DNA of 64,000 nt from JANWYT01 sp034437555 (GCA_034437555.1 DAOTTQ010000071.1:46420-110419), one strand, 5' to 3'; shown: positions 33,745 through 43,180, counted from the stretch's first letter. Numbers and translations are program-made. Notes: generated by a model from the letters alone, not told the origin.

Positions 33745-34551
33745 GTGAGCCGTAGCACACCCCAGCGCACTGTTAAGAATCCCCTCCTGTGGTCAATTGC
33801 TTTAATTGCCATAGGGGGTGTTCTTTTGCTTCACAGCTTGCTCTTTCTAGAAAATATCTCGCTGGTAAGCTTGTCGCCCCTATTGTTGGTGTTTATTGGG
33901 GCGCAGGTGTTGCTAAAAGGCGACTTTGTACCCAGTACACACACGCGCACCTTTGGCATTACGCGCGGTGGCATTGAAAGCGCAACCTTAGAAATAAACG
34001 CCAGTGAAATAGACGTTGCACTAAGATCATTGCCCAGTGACCTTCAAGAAAGATTGATTGCAGGGCAATACGCCAGCCAGTCACGTCCCGAACTTTTAGT
34101 AGATGGCACACAAGCTCAGCTTAAATTTGACCGCGCAAAAACCAACTGGTTTTCGTTTGCAGATTGGGAACTAGGGCTTGCGCAAGCCATGCCGTGGGCA
34201 ATTACTATCAGCACCTCACTAGGACAACTTGATATTGACCTTGCAGACATCATCCTAGAAACAGCCTCTTTTTATAGCGGTGTGGGCGATGCACGCCTTA
34301 TACTGCCTAAAGAGTGTTTGGGTGACCCCATTCGCGTGCAGACAACGCTTGGCAACATTCATCTTATTACACCATTAGGCTATCGTGTACAGGTTTTGGC
34401 AAAAAGTGGGCGTTTTACTCACCTACACATTGACGAAACACGCTACACACTTTCTGAAGATGGCACTTGGTTGGCAAACAATGCCGATGAAGATGCCCCC
34501 CTTGTCATTATCCAAACTCAAAGTCACTTTGGTGACGTTTACCTCGCTTAG
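33745..34551 (+). CDS. LiaF-like membrane protein
   Basis: 268 residues starting with GTG at 33745, six bases after rpoD. Two closely spaced N-terminal TM helices (LLWSIALIAIGGVLLLHSLL and LVSLSPLLLVFIGAQVLL) match the LiaI/LiaF-type TM domain. The C-terminal part is a beta-solenoid-like 'toast rack' with repeating short strands (DIDLADIILETASFYSGVGDA; LGNIHLITPLG; SHFGDVYL), as in LiaF/DUF2154 proteins. In Firmicutes LiaF restrains a stress sensor kinase; no LiaRS pair is present here, so the role is open. It may be cotranscribed with rpoD. Confidence 0.75.
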   Translation: MSRSTPQRTVKNPLLWSIALIAIGGVLLLHSLLFLENISLVSLSPLLLVFIGAQVLLKGDFVPSTHTRTFGITRGGIESATLEINASEIDVALRSLPSDLQERLIAGQYASQSRPELLVDGTQAQLKFDRAKTNWFSFADWELGLAQAMPWAITISTSLGQLDIDLADIILETASFYSGVGDARLILPKECLGDPIRVQTTLGNIHLITPLGYRVQVLAKSGRFTHLHIDETRYTLSEDGTWLANNADEDAPLVIIQTQSHFGDVYLA

Positions 34552-34561
34552 AGAAACCTTT

Positions 34562-35110
34562 ATGCCACCCATCAATTTCATCATTCGTGACGCACTGGAA
34601 ACAGATATTGCCCCTTGCTTGGCTTTGGATGCCAGCTATCAAACCGAGAATGTTTGGCAAATGAGCCTTCAACCCTTAGACAATGGCTGGCAAGTCCTCT
34701 TTCGTACAGAACGCCTTCCACGTGCTATTGAAGTATCCTATGATATTCACCAAGAACGGCTACAATATGCTTTAGCACAACACAGTTTTTTAGTAGCCAC
34801 CACAAAAGACGACGGGCAATTGCTAGGGTATACCACCCTGCGTTATGATGCCCTTAACCAAGTCGCTATTGTTCGTGATATTGTAGTGGCTAATGAGATG
34901 CGAAGAATGGGTGTAGGAACACGCTTATTAAGTGTGGCAAAACGATGGGCGCAAGAACAAAACGCCGCATTTTTTTTAACAGAAACGCAAACCAAGAACT
35001 ACCCTGCTATTCAATTTTGCCAAAGACAGGGGCTATCATTCTGTGGCTTTAACGACAAAACGTTCTCTAATCATGAAATTGCGGTCTACTTTGGTCAAGT
35101 GTTGCGGTAA
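34562..35110 (+). CDS. GNAT family N-acetyltransferase
   Basis: 182 residues from the ATG at 34562 (MPPINFIIRDALETDIAPCL), ten bases after the LiaF-like gene; an extended in-frame opening further upstream would overlap that gene by 170 bases and is rejected. The acetyl-CoA motif is VRDIVVANEMRRMGVGTRLL (about 108-127), followed by AAFFLTETQTKNYPAIQFCQRQG, a classic GNAT C-terminal half. Substrate unknown. Six bases separate it from the 7TM sensor gene. Confidence 0.9.
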   Translation: MPPINFIIRDALETDIAPCLALDASYQTENVWQMSLQPLDNGWQVLFRTERLPRAIEVSYDIHQERLQYALAQHSFLVATTKDDGQLLGYTTLRYDALNQVAIVRDIVVANEMRRMGVGTRLLSVAKRWAQEQNAAFFLTETQTKNYPAIQFCQRQGLSFCGFNDKTFSNHEIAVYFGQVLR

Positions 35111-35116
35111 AACACC

Positions 35117-37015
35117 ATGATAGAACAAGTTATTTTATCATTTCTACAAGCCTCTAACGAGGTGTTAGCAGCAGCCATTGTGGTGCTTGCCACGTCCATG
35201 TTGCTGTATAATCTCACACGCGACCTTAAAAATCGCGTCGCACGCACCTCTGGGCTTGTGCTGGTTTGTGTGATTATACCCTATGTGATGGATGTCTTTA
35301 TTGCACTAGAACCCGACATCGCCATTATTGAATTGGCAACCCGCCTACAGTGGCTAGGGATTGCCTTTATGCCCTCCGCCCTCTTTCACCTCTCAGACGC
35401 GCTTCTAGCCACCACAGGCTTGCCTTCACGGGGGCGCAGACGGCGTGTTGTACGTATCCTTTATGCCGTTAGCCTAGCGTTCTTTGTTGCGGTTATGACA
35501 ACCAACCTCATCATTGAAACCGTAAAAGGTGCGCGCACTGTCAGCATAGAGGGGGGAACGCTGGCATGGGCTTATGTAACCTTCTTCATCAGCCTAATGA
35601 TCTCTACGTTTATCAATGTGCAGCGTGCGCGACAACGCGCCCTTACTCGTAATACCCAACGGCGCATGTCTTATCTACAGGCGGCAATTCTTACGCCTGC
35701 ATTTGGCATTTTTCCTTATTCTTTGTTCCTTAACGAAACGGATGAATTTTCGTTCTTTGTTACAATAGTGATTATCCTTGCCAATCTCGTTGTGGTTTTA
35801 ATGCTTATCTTCTTGTCCTACCCACTCTCCTTCTTCGGGTCAAATAAGCCTGATAGAGTGGTTAAAACCGAGCTTTTGCATTTTCTTCTACGCGGTCCAG
35901 GCACAGGGTTATTGGTCTTAGCGGTCTTTGTATTCTTTACACGCGCAACACGCATTTTTGGTGTTTCAGGTGACGAGTTGTTACCCTTTGCTGTGGTCGC
36001 CATTGTACTCATGTGGCAGTGGGGAATCGCACTTGTTACCCCTTATCTGGAACGTTGGCTGATTTATGGCAACGACGAAGACGAGCAATTAGAGCGCATT
36101 CAAGACCTTACGCGGCGTGTTATCACACGAAGTGACCTCTTACAAATGGCAGAAGCAAACTTAGCTGCTTGCTGTGATGAGCTTCGCCTAAAGAGTGCAT
36201 TCATTTTATCGGTGCGTAAGGACGATTTAGAAGTCGTTCAGGTTATTGAAGGAAGCGAGCTTGGAGACCAACTTCTAAATGATACCCCTTCTTTGCACGT
36301 CATTATCGCATTGGTCAACGGGCAACACTTTCAAACATGGGGTTGCTTTCAAGTATTGCCCATCAAAAGTTCTCATATAGGTGAAGATTCGCCTGTGATT
36401 GGCGTTTTTGGTATCCGAGCAACCCCTGTACTCTTAGACACCCTAGACAGCGTAAGGCTAGCTGAGTATGTTAGGCGCACGCAACAAACCTTAGAAGACA
36501 TCACCATTCAATCAGAGATTTTTGCCTCACTAGAGGGCTTATTGCCTCAGATTAGCTTGTCTCGCTCACGAGCAGATGCCATCGAATATCGCCCGAACCC
36601 TGCCAGCAATCGGGGGGGAACACCTTCGGGGGTAGAGCGCGAAGAAGTTTATGAACAAGTCAGAGCTGCCCTTCGGCATTATTGGGGGGGACCCGGCATC
36701 ACACGCAGTCGCCTAATTGACCTGAAAATCGTACAGCAAGCCATCAGCACCTCAGAAACACCCACACAAGCCTTACGACAGGTACTAGAACAAGCCATTA
36801 ACAGCCAACGACCCGAAGGAGAACGTTCGATGATTGCGCCCGAATGGACAGTGTATAACATCCTAGAAATGCGCTTTTTAGAGGGTAAGAAAGTTCGTGA
36901 TGTCGCAAGACGCATGGCATTAAGTGAAGCAGACCTCTATCGTAAGCAACGTCTCGCCATTGAAGCGGTTGCCGATACAATGCTAGAACGCGAGTTAGAA
37001 CTGGAGACAAAATGA
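35117..37015 (+). CDS. 7TM sensor with GAF-like and C-terminal HTH domains
   Basis: 632 residues. Seven N-terminal TM helices (about 10-245) resemble the histidine-kinase N-terminal 7TM region, and a further two helices lie at about 262-310. A GAF-like domain follows (about 330-460), then a linker and a conserved C-terminal block: ALRHYWGGPGITRSRLIDLK, then EWTVYNILEMRFLEGKKVRDVARRMALSEADLYRKQRLAIEAVA. The last part has a sigma region 4-like helix-turn-helix. No HATPase domain or phosphoacceptor His is present, so this is not a kinase. It may be a one-component membrane sensor that binds DNA or a partner directly. The end overlaps the next gene by four bases. Confidence 0.85.
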   Translation: MIEQVILSFLQASNEVLAAAIVVLATSMLLYNLTRDLKNRVARTSGLVLVCVIIPYVMDVFIALEPDIAIIELATRLQWLGIAFMPSALFHLSDALLATTGLPSRGRRRRVVRILYAVSLAFFVAVMTTNLIIETVKGARTVSIEGGTLAWAYVTFFISLMISTFINVQRARQRALTRNTQRRMSYLQAAILTPAFGIFPYSLFLNETDEFSFFVTIVIILANLVVVLMLIFLSYPLSFFGSNKPDRVVKTELLHFLLRGPGTGLLVLAVFVFFTRATRIFGVSGDELLPFAVVAIVLMWQWGIALVTPYLERWLIYGNDEDEQLERIQDLTRRVITRSDLLQMAEANLAACCDELRLKSAFILSVRKDDLEVVQVIEGSELGDQLLNDTPSLHVIIALVNGQHFQTWGCFQVLPIKSSHIGEDSPVIGVFGIRATPVLLDTLDSVRLAEYVRRTQQTLEDITIQSEIFASLEGLLPQISLSRSRADAIEYRPNPASNRGGTPSGVEREEVYEQVRAALRHYWGGPGITRSRLIDLKIVQQAISTSETPTQALRQVLEQAINSQRPEGERSMIAPEWTVYNILEMRFLEGKKVRDVARRMALSEADLYRKQRLAIEAVADTMLERELELETK

Positions 37016-38082
37016 AGACATTAAGCCTCTTAGTGGGACTTACAGCATTGTGGTTGTGTGCGTGTACACCATCAGAAGCTATTGTTATTCCTCCATCAAG
37101 TCCCATTCTACTTCGCCCAGAACACATTTTTGCAACCCCAGATATAACGCTTGCGTGGGAATATGCCCCGCTAAGTGCATCAGAACGTTTTGTTTTTAGA
37201 TTGTGGTATGAAGAATAACCCTTTGTTGAAGTCTGGACAACCGAAAATAGCCTTGATGCAGAAACGATCATCAACACTTTTTCACGAGATTTCGGTTACT
37301 TTTACTGGCAAGTTGCCGTTGCCGATACCAACGAGGACGGCTCATTTAAGGCTCTTAAATCAGAATGGAGTGCGACAGGACAGCTAGAACGCCTAAGACG
37401 ACTTCCCATTAGCCCCGTCGCAGAAGATGAACGCACCACCCTAACGCAATTTGTCAGTACAATAGGCGCAAAGGACACACACGAGCTAATTGCACTCACC
37501 AATCAATTCATTGTAGAAAATGCCGACTTGGGTGCAGAAGGGGCTTACTTGCCCGATTATCGAGACGCGGCAGAACAGGTGATGGCATTTTCACAGGGCT
37601 TGCAAAGTACCGCGCCTACCATGTATTGCAATGATATTTCTACGCTAATGCTGGTCACATTGCAGCAACTTGGCATCGAAAGTCGTCTTATTTTCTTGTA
37701 TGGCGAAGTAAGTGGCTATATCTCACAACACACCATCCTAGAAGTATTCATCCCAGAAACACAAGTTTGGCAAGCCTATGACCCTACCAGCAATGCTTAT
37801 TTGTGGTTTCCTGATGAAGAAAAAATCCCGTCAGTGGCAGACGTGGCGTTCAGCAACGAAGAAAAACTGCAAGCCTGCACCTATGACGGCACTTGCACCT
37901 CTGATTATGGGTTTAAGCACCTATACGATGGCTTTCGTTATGGCTACACGGAAACATTTTACGTAAACCCCTCGCGGATGAATGTAGCAAACATGTTTGA
38001 TTTTTATGATAACTTTCCAGAAAAGCTGATGTTCGACCCACGAGACTCTGTTTTTAAGTTTGACCGTTACGAAAGACCGTAA
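37012..38082 (+). pseudogene. Transglutaminase-like lipoprotein gene broken by an in-frame TAA
   Basis: One reading frame of 357 codons runs from the ATG at 37012 to the stop at 38082 and is broken only by a TAA at 37216-37218 (codon 69). Before it comes a lipoprotein signal peptide (LLVGLTALWLCAC) and the start of a fibronectin-like beta domain. After it that domain continues without loss (PFVEVWTTENSL... FGYFYWQVAVADTNEDGSF), and then a transglutaminase-like domain with Cys (MYCNDISTLM), His (SQHTILEVF) and Asp (AYDPTSNAYLW) follows. The remaining frame is intact for 287 codons, so the stop is recent or a base-call error; a CAA to TAA change would explain it. It overlaps the 7TM gene by four bases. 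Confidence 0.85.
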
Positions 38083-38086
38083 TCGT

Positions 38087-38115
38087 TTGACAAGCCGTTG
38101 AACCCCTCATATAAT
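38087..38115 (+). promoter_or_regulatory. Perfect consensus sigma-70 promoter
   Basis: TTGACA (38087-38092), exactly 17 bases, TATAAT (38110-38115): both boxes and the spacing match the consensus fully. The predicted transcription start is about 38122, just before AAGGAG (38125-38130). It drives the S1-domain gene and perhaps ftsK. Confidence 0.9.
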
Positions 38116-38171
38116 CAAAAATTCAAGGAGAAATTTCTTATTGTTTGTTATGGCATCTCAGGGGGTTTGCG

Positions 38172-39131
38172 ATGTCCAAAGATACAAGTCAGTATTCAAG
38201 CACACCACCACCATTGGATGAGTCCTATTGGGAATCATTATTGCATGAGGGCGAATTTAGCCGTTCTGTTGATTTAGAAGAAATAGAACCCGTAAGTGCG
38301 CCCACCCAAAATATTGCCGTTGCGTCTATTGAAATCACAGATATAGGCGACTGGCAAGAAGCTCAACGCATCATGGACGATGACGAAGTTCTTTCGCTTA
38401 TTGTGTCGGGGTATAACCGAGGTGGACTACTCGTAGATTGGGAGTCACTTCGTGGATTTGTGCCAGCCAGCCAATTGGTAAGTTTACAGCAAAGTGAAAC
38501 CCCTAGCCGCCATAATTCTTTAGAGGATTATATAGGTAAGGCTCTCACCTTGCGCGTTATTGAACTTGATCCACAAAAAAATCGTCTCATCTTATCGGAA
38601 CGAGCAGCACAAGTAGGTGTCGGCGCACGTGCCGAATTACTCAAAACAATTACCGCTGGTAGCATTCTAAACGGGCGTGTAACCAATCTTTGTGATTTTG
38701 GTGCGTTTGTAGATTTAGGCGGCGTAGAGGGCTTAATTCACATTAGTGAGCTAAGCTGGGGGCGCGTTGCACATCCCGCAGACCTCTTAAAGCGTCAGCA
38801 ATTCTTAGATGTATTGGTACTTGATGTTGACCCCTCTGCGGCGCGTGTAGCACTTAGTATAAAACGTCTAACACCCGATCCATGGGTAACGGTAGCAGAA
38901 CGCTATACAGTAGGCGAAGTCATTGAAGGGCGCGTGACCAATGTAGTTGATTTTGGCGCGTTTGCCTGTGTTGAAGAGGGTCTTGAGGGACTCATCCACT
39001 TTTCAGAACTTGCAGAAGGTCACTTTTTACACCCGCGTAATGTGGTTAAAGAAGGCGAAATCATCAAAGCACGTATCCTAAGCATTGATGGTAATGCGCG
39101 TCGTTTAGGACTCACATTACGGCTTATATAG
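38172..39131 (+). CDS. Three-S1-domain RNA-binding protein (ribosomal protein S1-like)
   Basis: 319 residues from the ATG at 38172 (MSKDTSQY; GGGGG six bases upstream). An in-frame TTG at 38145 is 14 bases after AAGGAG and would add nine residues; the choice is uncertain. After an acidic N-terminus come three S1 OB-folds: about 72-155 (diverged), 165-240 (SILNGRVTNLCDFGAFVDLGG; GLIHISELSWGR) and 250-318 (VIEGRVTNVVDFGAFACVEE; GLIHFSELAEGH). S1 proteins bind mRNA and help translation initiation; three domains is short compared with the six of E. coli but usual in several other phyla. A very strong promoter precedes it. Confidence 0.92.
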   Translation: MSKDTSQYSSTPPPLDESYWESLLHEGEFSRSVDLEEIEPVSAPTQNIAVASIEITDIGDWQEAQRIMDDDEVLSLIVSGYNRGGLLVDWESLRGFVPASQLVSLQQSETPSRHNSLEDYIGKALTLRVIELDPQKNRLILSERAAQVGVGARAELLKTITAGSILNGRVTNLCDFGAFVDLGGVEGLIHISELSWGRVAHPADLLKRQQFLDVLVLDVDPSAARVALSIKRLTPDPWVTVAERYTVGEVIEGRVTNVVDFGAFACVEEGLEGLIHFSELAEGHFLHPRNVVKEGEIIKARILSIDGNARRLGLTLRLI

Positions 39132-39180
39132 CCGTTCTTTGTGCTTCTTTTCGTATTGTTAGAAACAAGGGTAAATCATC

Positions 39181-41811
39181 TTGTCGGAAGCAGAAAACAC
39201 TACGCCAACCGAAACCAGTGAGGCAACCAGCGAGCTTTCTAAAAAAGTGGCGCAGTTGCCTCTTACGCCCAACACAACAGAAATTAGCTTCCAAAAATCA
39301 ACGCTTCCAAAAGAAAAACCACAGTCTTTTTGGGAAGATTTGCGTGACAGTGTGCCACCATGGATAACAGAACTTACTGCCATTGGTGTGGGTCTATTTG
39401 CCATTTTGTCATTTCTTGCCTTACTAGACACCACATCCACCACAGCCCTCACATGGCGAAACATCCTCATTAACTTGTTTGGTCAAGGAAGTGTGGGCGT
39501 TTCGATACTTATGCTTGCCCTCGCCCTCTTTATCGGGTTTCAAAAGGCATTCACATCGTTTAAGCTATCGTCCGCCAAGATTTTAGCGATAGAGCTAGGG
39601 TTTCTATGTGTGTTGGCATTACTCCACATTGCCTCTAATGATGCTGAACTGCGGGCATTAGCACGTGCGGGGCAAGGTGGGGGCATTATTGGTTGGGGAC
39701 TAACGGCAATTCCCCAATGGTTCTTGGGTAACTCGGCAACCATTGTTATTTTTAGCGTGATTTTGGGCTTATGTGTTGCTGTTTTGCTAGGGGTGCGCCG
39801 TAGCCAAGTCATTTACAGGCTGACGCAAATGGGCGATGTGTTGCTTGATTACAGTGAACGCCTTATTCCGCCCAAGCCCACCACAGAACTTATTACACCC
39901 AACGCGCCACCACAACCGCTTAACGCTGTGCCAAAGCGCAACCCTATTATGCGGATTAAAGCCAACTATCAAAACGTGCCACCCTCACTAAGACCAACAC
40001 CGGGTGTCACTAAAAAAGATAACCTAGAAGAGCTAAAATCGCATCCGCTATTTGCAACGGGGCATGAGCTAAAAATTGACTTTAACGTTATTGGCGATAT
40101 GACGAACCGCAAAACAGAGGATGGCTTTAGAATTGTGCGCCGCCCTGATGGACGTGAAAAACGTTATTTCGCTATCCTAGAGCTAAAAGAAGCCAAAAAG
40201 CTCAATAAGCGTGACAAATCACTTCCTCCCATCGAGGTATTTCAAGATATTGAAATGAAGATGCCCGATGAGCGCGAAATTAATCACAACGTGGTACTCA
40301 TTGAAAACACATTGCTAGAGTTTGATGTTGAAATTGATGTAGTCGATGTGCAAGTAGGACCCACCGTCACACGCTATGCACTACAACCGTATCAAACGCG
40401 CAAAGATGGTTCTACAGAGCGCACGCGCTTAAGCAAAATTGCCTCTTATAGTAGTGACCTTGCGCTTGCGCTTTCTGCCAAGCGGTTACGTTTAGAAATC
40501 CCCGTTCCTGGCACAAATTACATGGGGATAGAAGTCCCTAACCGCCAACCGAGCATGGTCACGTTGCGCTCGGTATACGAAAGCAAGGCGTTTGCCGACC
40601 TACAACAAAAGAACATTTCTCCCTTGCTTATTCCATTGGGGCGCGATGTATCAGGTGCGCCACTTGCCATTGATATTGCAAAACAACCGCACTTGCTCAT
40701 TGCAGGCACAACCGGTTCGGGCAAGTCGGTTTGTATCGCCGCCATTGCCACGGCACTGGTGCTAAATAACACCCCCGAAACAGTAAAGCTAGTGATGCTA
40801 GACCCCAAAATGGTAGAGCTAAGTCGGTTTAACGGTTTGCCCCACTTGCTAGGCACTGTGGAAACAGATACAGACCGCATTATTGGCGTGCTAAAGTGGT
40901 GTACCCGTGAAATGGACAGGCGGTATAAGCTACTAGAAGAACACGCCGTAAGAAATATCGACAATTATAACGCCAAGTTTGGGGCGCGTCGGCGTGGGCG
41001 TGACTATTTGCCGTATATCGTGATTATGGTGGACGAAATTGGCGACCTCATGCTAACGCGCCCCGAAGAAACCGAAACCGCCGTAACACGCCTTGCACAA
41101 ATGGCGCGTGCTGTTGGGATGCACCTGATTGTCGCCACCCAACGCCCCAGCGTGGATGTCATTACGGGTCTCATCAAAGCCAACTTTCCGGGCAGAATTG
41201 CCTTTAGTGTGGCTTCTGGCGTAGATTCACGTGTCATTTTAGATACAGGTGGCGCAGAAACATTGCTTGGCAAGGGCGATATGCTTTATCTTTCTGCCGA
41301 AGCCCCTGCCCCGCAACGTATTCAAGGGTGTTTTGTTACTGATGAAGAAGTACGTGCTGTGGTTAAGCATTGGGTGGCATGGTATAAAGCCGAAGTAGAA
41401 GCAGGGCGAGAAGAACTACTTCGCAGTAGCCCGTGGGAAAGAGGGCTAACGCGCCGTGAGTTCCTTGCAGAAACAGACCCCATGCTAGAAGATGCCATTG
41501 AATTTGTGGTAGAAACCCAAGAAGCCAGCGCATCCATCATCCAGCGCAGGTTGGGTTTAGGCTATCCACGCGCAGCACGTATTATGGATATGTTAGAACA
41601 ACTTGGCGTAGTAGGTGAATCGGTTGGGGGTGGACGTGCGCGAAAGGTGCTTATCTCTAAAGGGGATGACCCCTTCAAACGCATCATTGAAGAGCGCATG
41701 AAAGGGAGTGTGAAGCCTCTTAAAGCTAGAAAAGCCGTTGAAGAATACTACGATGAAGCTGACCTTGACGGCAACGACAACGACTATTACCTACCTGACG
41801 ATTCAGAATAG
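39181..41811 (+). CDS. ftsK: DNA translocase FtsK/SpoIIIE family
   Basis: 876 residues starting with TTG at 39181. It pumps DNA at the division septum to clear chromosome ends and dimers. Four TM helices lie at about 62-200. A variable linker is followed by the alpha/beta motor: the FtsK alpha domain with PGTNYMGIEVPN, Walker A IAGTTGSGKSVCIA (about residue 510), Walker B PYIVIMVDEIGDLML and HLIVATQRPSVDVITGLIK. The gamma winged helix (AIEFVVETQEASASIIQRRL... RAARIMDMLEQLGVVG) that reads KOPS-type sites is present. Its last bases overlap the converging YedK-like gene by nine bases. Confidence 0.96.
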   Translation: MSEAENTTPTETSEATSELSKKVAQLPLTPNTTEISFQKSTLPKEKPQSFWEDLRDSVPPWITELTAIGVGLFAILSFLALLDTTSTTALTWRNILINLFGQGSVGVSILMLALALFIGFQKAFTSFKLSSAKILAIELGFLCVLALLHIASNDAELRALARAGQGGGIIGWGLTAIPQWFLGNSATIVIFSVILGLCVAVLLGVRRSQVIYRLTQMGDVLLDYSERLIPPKPTTELITPNAPPQPLNAVPKRNPIMRIKANYQNVPPSLRPTPGVTKKDNLEELKSHPLFATGHELKIDFNVIGDMTNRKTEDGFRIVRRPDGREKRYFAILELKEAKKLNKRDKSLPPIEVFQDIEMKMPDEREINHNVVLIENTLLEFDVEIDVVDVQVGPTVTRYALQPYQTRKDGSTERTRLSKIASYSSDLALALSAKRLRLEIPVPGTNYMGIEVPNRQPSMVTLRSVYESKAFADLQQKNISPLLIPLGRDVSGAPLAIDIAKQPHLLIAGTTGSGKSVCIAAIATALVLNNTPETVKLVMLDPKMVELSRFNGLPHLLGTVETDTDRIIGVLKWCTREMDRRYKLLEEHAVRNIDNYNAKFGARRRGRDYLPYIVIMVDEIGDLMLTRPEETETAVTRLAQMARAVGMHLIVATQRPSVDVITGLIKANFPGRIAFSVASGVDSRVILDTGGAETLLGKGDMLYLSAEAPAPQRIQGCFVTDEEVRAVVKHWVAWYKAEVEAGREELLRSSPWERGLTRREFLAETDPMLEDAIEFVVETQEASASIIQRRLGLGYPRAARIMDMLEQLGVVGESVGGGRARKVLISKGDDPFKRIIEERMKGSVKPLKARKAVEEYYDEADLDGNDNDYYLPDDSE

Positions 41812-42480
41812 CGTACGCTGTTGGGGTGATGCAAACGGCAAAATAAGGTCGGCACTCTCAATACGGGCATTATTGACCGTTGGTGACACTTCATGGCTTG
41901 CCATCCCATCTGATGGGTGCGTTGCCAGTAGGCTCTTTAGATGGTCGGGGGGCGTATCGGGCGTTAGCCAAGCCTCATAGTCATTGGGCTGAAGGATAAC
42001 CGCCATGCGATGGTGCATCAGCTTAATGAGGTCATTGGGTTCTGTGGTGATAATGGTGCAAGTGCGAACCAGTTCACCATCAGCACTTTTCCACTCTTCC
42101 CATAAGCCCGCCAAACCAAAAACGTGCTTATCTTCAAAATAGATAAACTGTGGCTTGCCATCTTTGCCCCACTCATAAAAGCCATCGGCAGGAATTAAAC
42201 AACGCCGTTGCTTAAAAGCACCCCGAAATGAGGGCTTCTCGTCAATCGTTTCGGCGCGTGCGTTAATAAGCTGGCTTGCTCCCGAAGCGTCTTTTGCCCA
42301 TGATGGCACAAGCCCCCACTGTACCAACGACAGTTGGCGGGGGGCTTGCCCTGTAATTATTGGCACACTTTGCGTTGGTGCAATGTTATAACGGGGCAAA
42401 ATCTCCACGCGCATCGCCTCTAATTGAAACGTGCGTTGTAAAACCTCTGCCGATGCCGTAAGGGTATAGCGACCACACAT
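41803..42480 (-). CDS. yedK: SOS response-associated protein YedK / HMCES (SRAP)
   Basis: 225 residues. It forms a thiazolidine cross-link with abasic sites in single-stranded DNA through the N-terminal Cys2, protecting replication forks. The mature start is MCGRYTLTAS, with Cys right after the initiator Met. Other SRAP residues are visible: RYNIAPTQSVPII, WGLVPSWAKD, INARAETIDEKPSF (Asn), CLIPADGFYEW (Glu) and MHHRMAVIL (the active-site His). The length fits the family. It converges with and slightly overlaps ftsK. Confidence 0.96.
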   Translation of the reverse strand: MCGRYTLTASAEVLQRTFQLEAMRVEILPRYNIAPTQSVPIITGQAPRQLSLVQWGLVPSWAKDASGASQLINARAETIDEKPSFRGAFKQRRCLIPADGFYEWGKDGKPQFIYFEDKHVFGLAGLWEEWKSADGELVRTCTIITTEPNDLIKLMHHRMAVILQPNDYEAWLTPDTPPDHLKSLLATHPSDGMASHEVSPTVNNARIESADLILPFASPQQRTLF

Positions 42481-42489
42481 AAACGCCCC

Positions 42490-42735
42490 CTATTTTTTAT
42501 TCGGTTTTGGCTTGCCTGTTTCTGCGATTTGGCGCACCAACGCCATCACAGAGAGCAACAGCCCAATCAGTGTTCCTGTTGGAATGGGTTCAGGTTTACC
42601 TGTGTCGTTCTCTTCGGCAGACCGCGCGAAAAGATACGCCGACATGACACCTAGTACTGCGCCAATAAATGCACCCGCTAAGTAATTGCGTGTTTTCCAG
42701 TCTTCTTCTGTCATTTCATTTTTTTGGTTTTCCAT
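42490..42735 (-). CDS. Small membrane protein (81 aa)
   Basis: 81 residues from the ATG at 42735 (MENQKNEMTEEDW), chosen because AAGGAG lies seven bases before it. A charged N-terminus leads to a TM helix, YLAGAFIGAVLGVMSAYLFA, and a second hydrophobic stretch, TLIGLLLSVMALVRQIAE, before a basic tail. It has the look of small YtxH-like or other envelope proteins, but no family is assigned. It overlaps the upstream gene by about 20 bases, indicating coupling. It ends nine bases before the YedK-like gene. Confidence 0.7.
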   Translation of the reverse strand: MENQKNEMTEEDWKTRNYLAGAFIGAVLGVMSAYLFARSAEENDTGKPEPIPTGTLIGLLLSVMALVRQIAETGKPKPNKK

Positions 42736-43180
42736 CGTTTGCTCCTTCAGTAGTTTCGCTCTCATCAAATAGACGAGTAAAGCGTATGAAAGGTTCTAAA
42801 ATGCTCGTCCATCGGATGGCGCGTTGATTGACGTTCTCGGTGATTTCAGTCGTTTTTGTCGCCAGTTTCTCTGTCCAGCCTTCAATGCGTTCTAGGGGTT
42901 TTTGCGCGCCATGGTGTAATTTATTTGCACCATACACCACCACAATCAAGCCCAAAATCAAGCCAAACTGGCAAATAATCATAGGGCAAATGAGCAGTAA
43001 AACGGCAAATAAGTCTGTTAGAGCTTGTAGGCGTTGATTTTGTGTACCATCCAACGGAAGCACCACAAACGCCCCCAAAGCAAGCACCGCCATTGTAACC
43101 AAAATAACAGGCAATACAATTTGTCGGCGCACCTCGCGCTTATGAAGCGTTTTTCCTTGTTCCCGTGATGAAGCACCCAC
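42716..43180 (-). CDS. Membrane protein with C-terminal amphipathic helix
   Basis: 154 residues if it starts at the GTG at 43180. Two TM helices (IVLPVILVTMAVLALGAFVV and an about 30-residue stretch around FAVLLLICPMIICQFGLILG) are followed by a helical charged tail that could form a coiled coil (RIEGWTEKLATKTTEITENV). No recognised domain. Together with the overlapping 81-residue gene it forms a two-gene unit divergent from the giant exoprotein gene. The start codon choice is uncertain, since no good Shine-Dalgarno is seen. Confidence 0.65.
   Translation of the reverse strand: MGASSREQGKTLHKREVRRQIVLPVILVTMAVLALGAFVVLPLDGTQNQRLQALTDLFAVLLLICPMIICQFGLILGLIVVVYGANKLHHGAQKPLERIEGWTEKLATKTTEITENVNQRAIRWTSILEPFIRFTRLFDESETTEGANDGKPKK

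Noticed and set aside
37216..37218. Programmed readthrough or selenocysteine at the internal stop
   Set aside because: The codon is TAA, which is not used for selenocysteine, and no stem-loop or slippery site is visible beside it.
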